Below, piece after piece: positions 62,084 to 64,000 of a stretch of 64,000 nucleotides of DNA. Each line of letters starts with the position of its first letter. Within the stretch, counting starts at the first letter, position 1. The position numbers and the translations under genes are program-made. The stretch is from Planctomyces sp. SH-PL14 (GTDB lineage: Bacteria; Planctomycetota; Planctomycetia; Planctomycetales; Planctomycetaceae). The DNA lies in NCBI RefSeq assembly GCF_001610835.1, contig NZ_CP011270.1, positions 3,242,001 to 3,306,000 on the forward strand, given 5' to 3'. The notes below the pieces were generated by a model. It ran no database searches. It saw only the letters and a program-made list of their open reading frames with translations, and was not told the DNA's origin.

Positions 62084-63391
62084 GTGAACGACCTGAAGCG
62101 TGTTTCCATCCTGGGCGTCCTGTTCCTCGTGATCCTCCGGATCTCGATCGGATGGCAGTTCCTGTACGAAGGACTCTGGAAGTACAACACGCTCCGCTCC
62201 AACACCCCCTGGACCGCAGACGGCTACCTCAAGACCGCCCAGGGCCCCTTCCGCGACACGTTCCGCGCCATGACCGGCGATCCGGATGACCTCGGCTGGC
62301 TCAACTACCAGGCGATGAGCGACAAGTGGGACCGCTGGGCCGGACGGTTCACGCAGCACTACGGACTCAACGAACAACAGCAGGGCCGTCTCCGGGCCCT
62401 CCTCGATCCTCCGGCGCAGTTCGAACGGGCGATCGGCGCGCTCCCCGCCGGCTTCGATCCCAAGGCTCTCCCCCCGGTCGCCAAGATCGAGGGCAGCAAG
62501 ATCATCGTCACCGGACCGATCACGCCGCTGGAGATGGTCCAGCTCGAGAAGTCTCTCGGCGTTCAGGACCAGGGGGGCAAGTCCTACGCCATCGTGAACG
62601 AGTGGGGCGAAGTCCAGCGCGACACGGACAAGAACCCGATCCCCGTTCCGAAGGAGATCACCGACTTCCTGGCCAACATGGAGGCGGTCCGCAAGCAGGC
62701 CAACACGCTCACCTTCCGGCAGAAGCTGAAGGGCTCGCTGGCGGTCGACCCGGACCGGGTCGGCGTCGTGTGGGACCCCAAGACCCGCGACCTCCAGTAC
62801 GGCCCGCCGCAGGGGGATGAGGGACGGAACGACATCGTCCGCTACGGCGAGATTCAGGAGTACAAGGACACGCTCGCCCAGTACGACAAGGCGCTCAAGC
62901 AGGCGAAGATCGACTTCCAGCTCGATCACGCCGAGCGGCTTGGCAAGCTCGTGGCGGAGAAGCGGGCCAAGCTCGTCGGCCCGATCCGGGCGATGGAGAC
63001 GGAACTGAAGCTCGAGGCGACGAAGCTCCTCAGCGGCAACCAGATTGCTCGCGGCGCCGTTCCGCCGGAGAACACCCCCGGCTATCGGGCCAGTATGCAG
63101 GCGATGTGGGGGCTTCTGATTCTCGGGCCGCTGCTGATCCTCGGGCTGGGAACGCGTCTGGCGGCCCTCGCCGGGGCGGTGATGGTTCTTTCGTTCTACC
63201 TCGTGATGCCGCCGTGGCCCGGTGTTCCGCAGGCTCCTGGACCGGAGCATAGTTTTGTCGTCAACAAGAACCTGATTGAGGTTCTGGCGCTGCTGGCGAT
63301 CGCGGCTTTCCCGACGGGAACGTGGTTCGGGATCGACGGCATTTTCTATCGGCTCTTTCGCCGGCCGACGGTCGAGACGATGAAGCGGTAA
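62084..63391 (+). CDS. DoxX family membrane protein with large periplasmic insert
   Basis: 435 residues from a GTG start, about three times the usual DoxX length. The first helix (residues 8-27, with GWQFLYEGLWKYNT after it) is separated from the remaining three helices (about 345-415) by some 300 residues. That insert holds charged helices (YDKALKQAKIDFQLDHAERL) and a beta portion (IEGSKIIVTGPITPLEMVQL). The helical part GTRLAALAGAVMVLSFYLVM fits DoxX. The family may be part of a quinone or redox enzyme. The gene follows ApbE in the same direction and may act with it on an envelope flavoprotein; this is a guess. Confidence 0.85.
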   Translation: MNDLKRVSILGVLFLVILRISIGWQFLYEGLWKYNTLRSNTPWTADGYLKTAQGPFRDTFRAMTGDPDDLGWLNYQAMSDKWDRWAGRFTQHYGLNEQQQGRLRALLDPPAQFERAIGALPAGFDPKALPPVAKIEGSKIIVTGPITPLEMVQLEKSLGVQDQGGKSYAIVNEWGEVQRDTDKNPIPVPKEITDFLANMEAVRKQANTLTFRQKLKGSLAVDPDRVGVVWDPKTRDLQYGPPQGDEGRNDIVRYGEIQEYKDTLAQYDKALKQAKIDFQLDHAERLGKLVAEKRAKLVGPIRAMETELKLEATKLLSGNQIARGAVPPENTPGYRASMQAMWGLLILGPLLILGLGTRLAALAGAVMVLSFYLVMPPWPGVPQAPGPEHSFVVNKNLIEVLALLAIAAFPTGTWFGIDGIFYRLFRRPTVETMKR

Positions 63392-63432
63392 GCGGCTTTG
63401 CGGAGAGCCAACCGATTGGCCGCGTCCCTACA

Positions 63433-63745
63433 CCGGGTCCAGGGGCACCCTGGTGGGGAGTGCAGAGGGGCAACGCCCCTTTGCCCGCCGGAGGCCTGGC
63501 CGTCGAGAGATGTCTGAAGGAGATCGTGTCCAAGCGCGGACACCGTGCCGTATGCCCCCCCACCAACACGCTGGGATTCCAGGGCGAGCGGTCGAGTCCT
63601 CTACGCCGGTACTACAAAGGGGACGTCCGTTGCTCACCACGGTTCCTCAACGAAAATGCCTCCGGCGGCAAGGGGGTGAGACCCCCTTGACCCCGGCTGC
63701 CGTCGCACGTTGGGTTTGAGCTACGGGCGTCGTGCCGGCAACGAC
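63433..63745 (+). repeat. Family A repeat, copy A14 (full length)
   Basis: Starts CCGGGTCCAGGGGCACCCTG and ends GTCGTGCCGGCAACGAC. The left-arm stem is GAGGGGCAACGCCCCTTT and the right-arm stem AAGGGGGTGAGACCCCCTT. The middle keeps TCTGAAGGAGATCGTGTCC, but the CTCACC/GGTGAG pairing is lost (CCCACC/GGTCGA). It follows the DoxX gene by 42 bp. Confidence 0.95.
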
Positions 63746-63858
63746 ATTGTGAATTCCCGACATGATTTCAAAGCCGCTCTGCACACCGGTTTGACACCGG
63801 CAAGCCCCCCGGTCAGCATGGCCGAAACCACGACTCTCTTGTGCCGCAGGCCCGCATC

Positions 63859-64000
63859 ATGCCGGACGTGGAAGCCGAAGAAGACGACGGGCTGGGAAGT
63901 CTCGCCCAGTCCGGCCGCAAACAACATCTCCGCACCGCCCGGACGACGATGTTCGTCATCGGGGGGATCACCTTCGTCGCCAACCTGGCCATGGCCCTGG
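63859..64000 (+). CDS. Hypothetical membrane protein, N-terminal part (runs off right edge)
   Basis: A frame from the ATG at 63859 (or a GTG at 63841) is open to the window end, giving MPDVEAEEDDGLGSLAQSGR, KQHLRTARTTMFVIGGITFV and ANLAMAL. The charged start followed by a hydrophobic helix fits a planctomycete membrane protein with an N-terminal cytoplasmic stretch. Too little is present to name a family. Confidence 0.5.
   Translation, partial: MPDVEAEEDDGLGSLAQSGRKQHLRTARTTMFVIGGITFVANLAMAL

Noticed and set aside
29740-63640. Similar open frames of 60-130 codons on both strands of each family A copy (for example minus-strand products starting MVSNGRPLCG or MVPALRTHRS)
   Set aside because: They are alike only because the DNA repeats. 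Frames break at different places through small indels, there are no ribosome sites, and lengths vary without pattern.
1-64000. tRNA, rRNA, CRISPR array, prophage or classic insertion sequence
   Set aside because: No cloverleaf-like sequence, rRNA motif, regularly spaced short repeats, phage genes or transposase was seen anywhere in the window.

Overview
The window is GC-rich bacterial DNA from a planctomycete, most likely Planctomycetales/Planctomycetaceae; genus and species cannot be fixed from sequence alone. The assignment rests on the gene content: DUF1559 prepilin-like proteins, DUF1549/DUF1553 'planctomycete cytochrome' proteins, DUF1501 Tat proteins, several sulfatases, a CRTAC1/ASPIC-UnbV protein with a multihaem cytochrome and TPR partner, and an ExeA-type ATPase with a long acidic tail. 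I see no rRNA, tRNA, CRISPR array, prophage or transposase gene.

Layout. 1-4.2 kb: DUF1559 gene running off the left edge, dnaN, a DUF2330 protein, proC and a small conserved protein. 4.6-10.3 kb: a very large DUF4132 protein with a small upstream partner. 11-14.6 kb: an OprO/P-type porin and a sulfatase. 14.7-21.3 kb: lipoprotein, DUF1559 pseudopilin, then a tight CRTAC1 / seven-haem cytochrome / TPR operon. 21.8-27.7 kb: DUF1549-DUF1553, DUF1501 and sulfatase, all in one direction. 28-36 kb: mdh, pcm, a secreted protein, an alanine-glyoxylate aminotransferase, a CPBP protease, a 33-residue membrane peptide, a PA2169-type four-helix protein and a macrodomain protein. 36-44.3 kb: a second DUF1549-DUF1553 protein, a PQQ-like propeller, a class III adenylate cyclase and a secreted protein. 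45-52.4 kb: histidine kinase, Bax-inhibitor-like protein, hybrid kinase and an HD-GYP response regulator. 52.5-58 kb: a minimal kinase-like protein head-to-head with a small protein, proB, ExeA-like ATPase and an AraC regulator. 58.3-64 kb: DUF1501, a small membrane protein, ApbE, DoxX and a truncated membrane protein.

The most unusual content lies between the genes. A repeat of about 250-335 bp (here 'family A') occurs in 11 full or near-full copies plus 5 fragments, about one per 4-6 kb, in both orientations and only between genes. Its two ends are imperfect inverted copies of each other, and each end carries short GC hairpins whose stems are kept while loops and pairs change. Several copies carry a T/G-rich 14-nt loop that can sit in either arm and is inverted in one. 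Two half-copies in the same orientation bracket a membrane-protein gene (60161-60754) as if that gene had replaced the middle of an element. Three other short palindromic families (B, C, D) also occur as inverted pairs. No encoded protein in the window is an obvious mobiliser, so family A is best viewed as a non-autonomous, structured repeat that I cannot match to a named family.

How the genes work together: much of the protein set serves the cell envelope (secreted sulfatases, Tat-exported DUF1501 proteins, haem proteins, porin, pseudopilins). A second theme is signalling, with a cyclase, a histidine kinase, a hybrid kinase and an HD-GYP regulator within 12 kb. Housekeeping genes (dnaN, proC, proB, mdh, pcm) are scattered singly among these, as is usual for planctomycetes.
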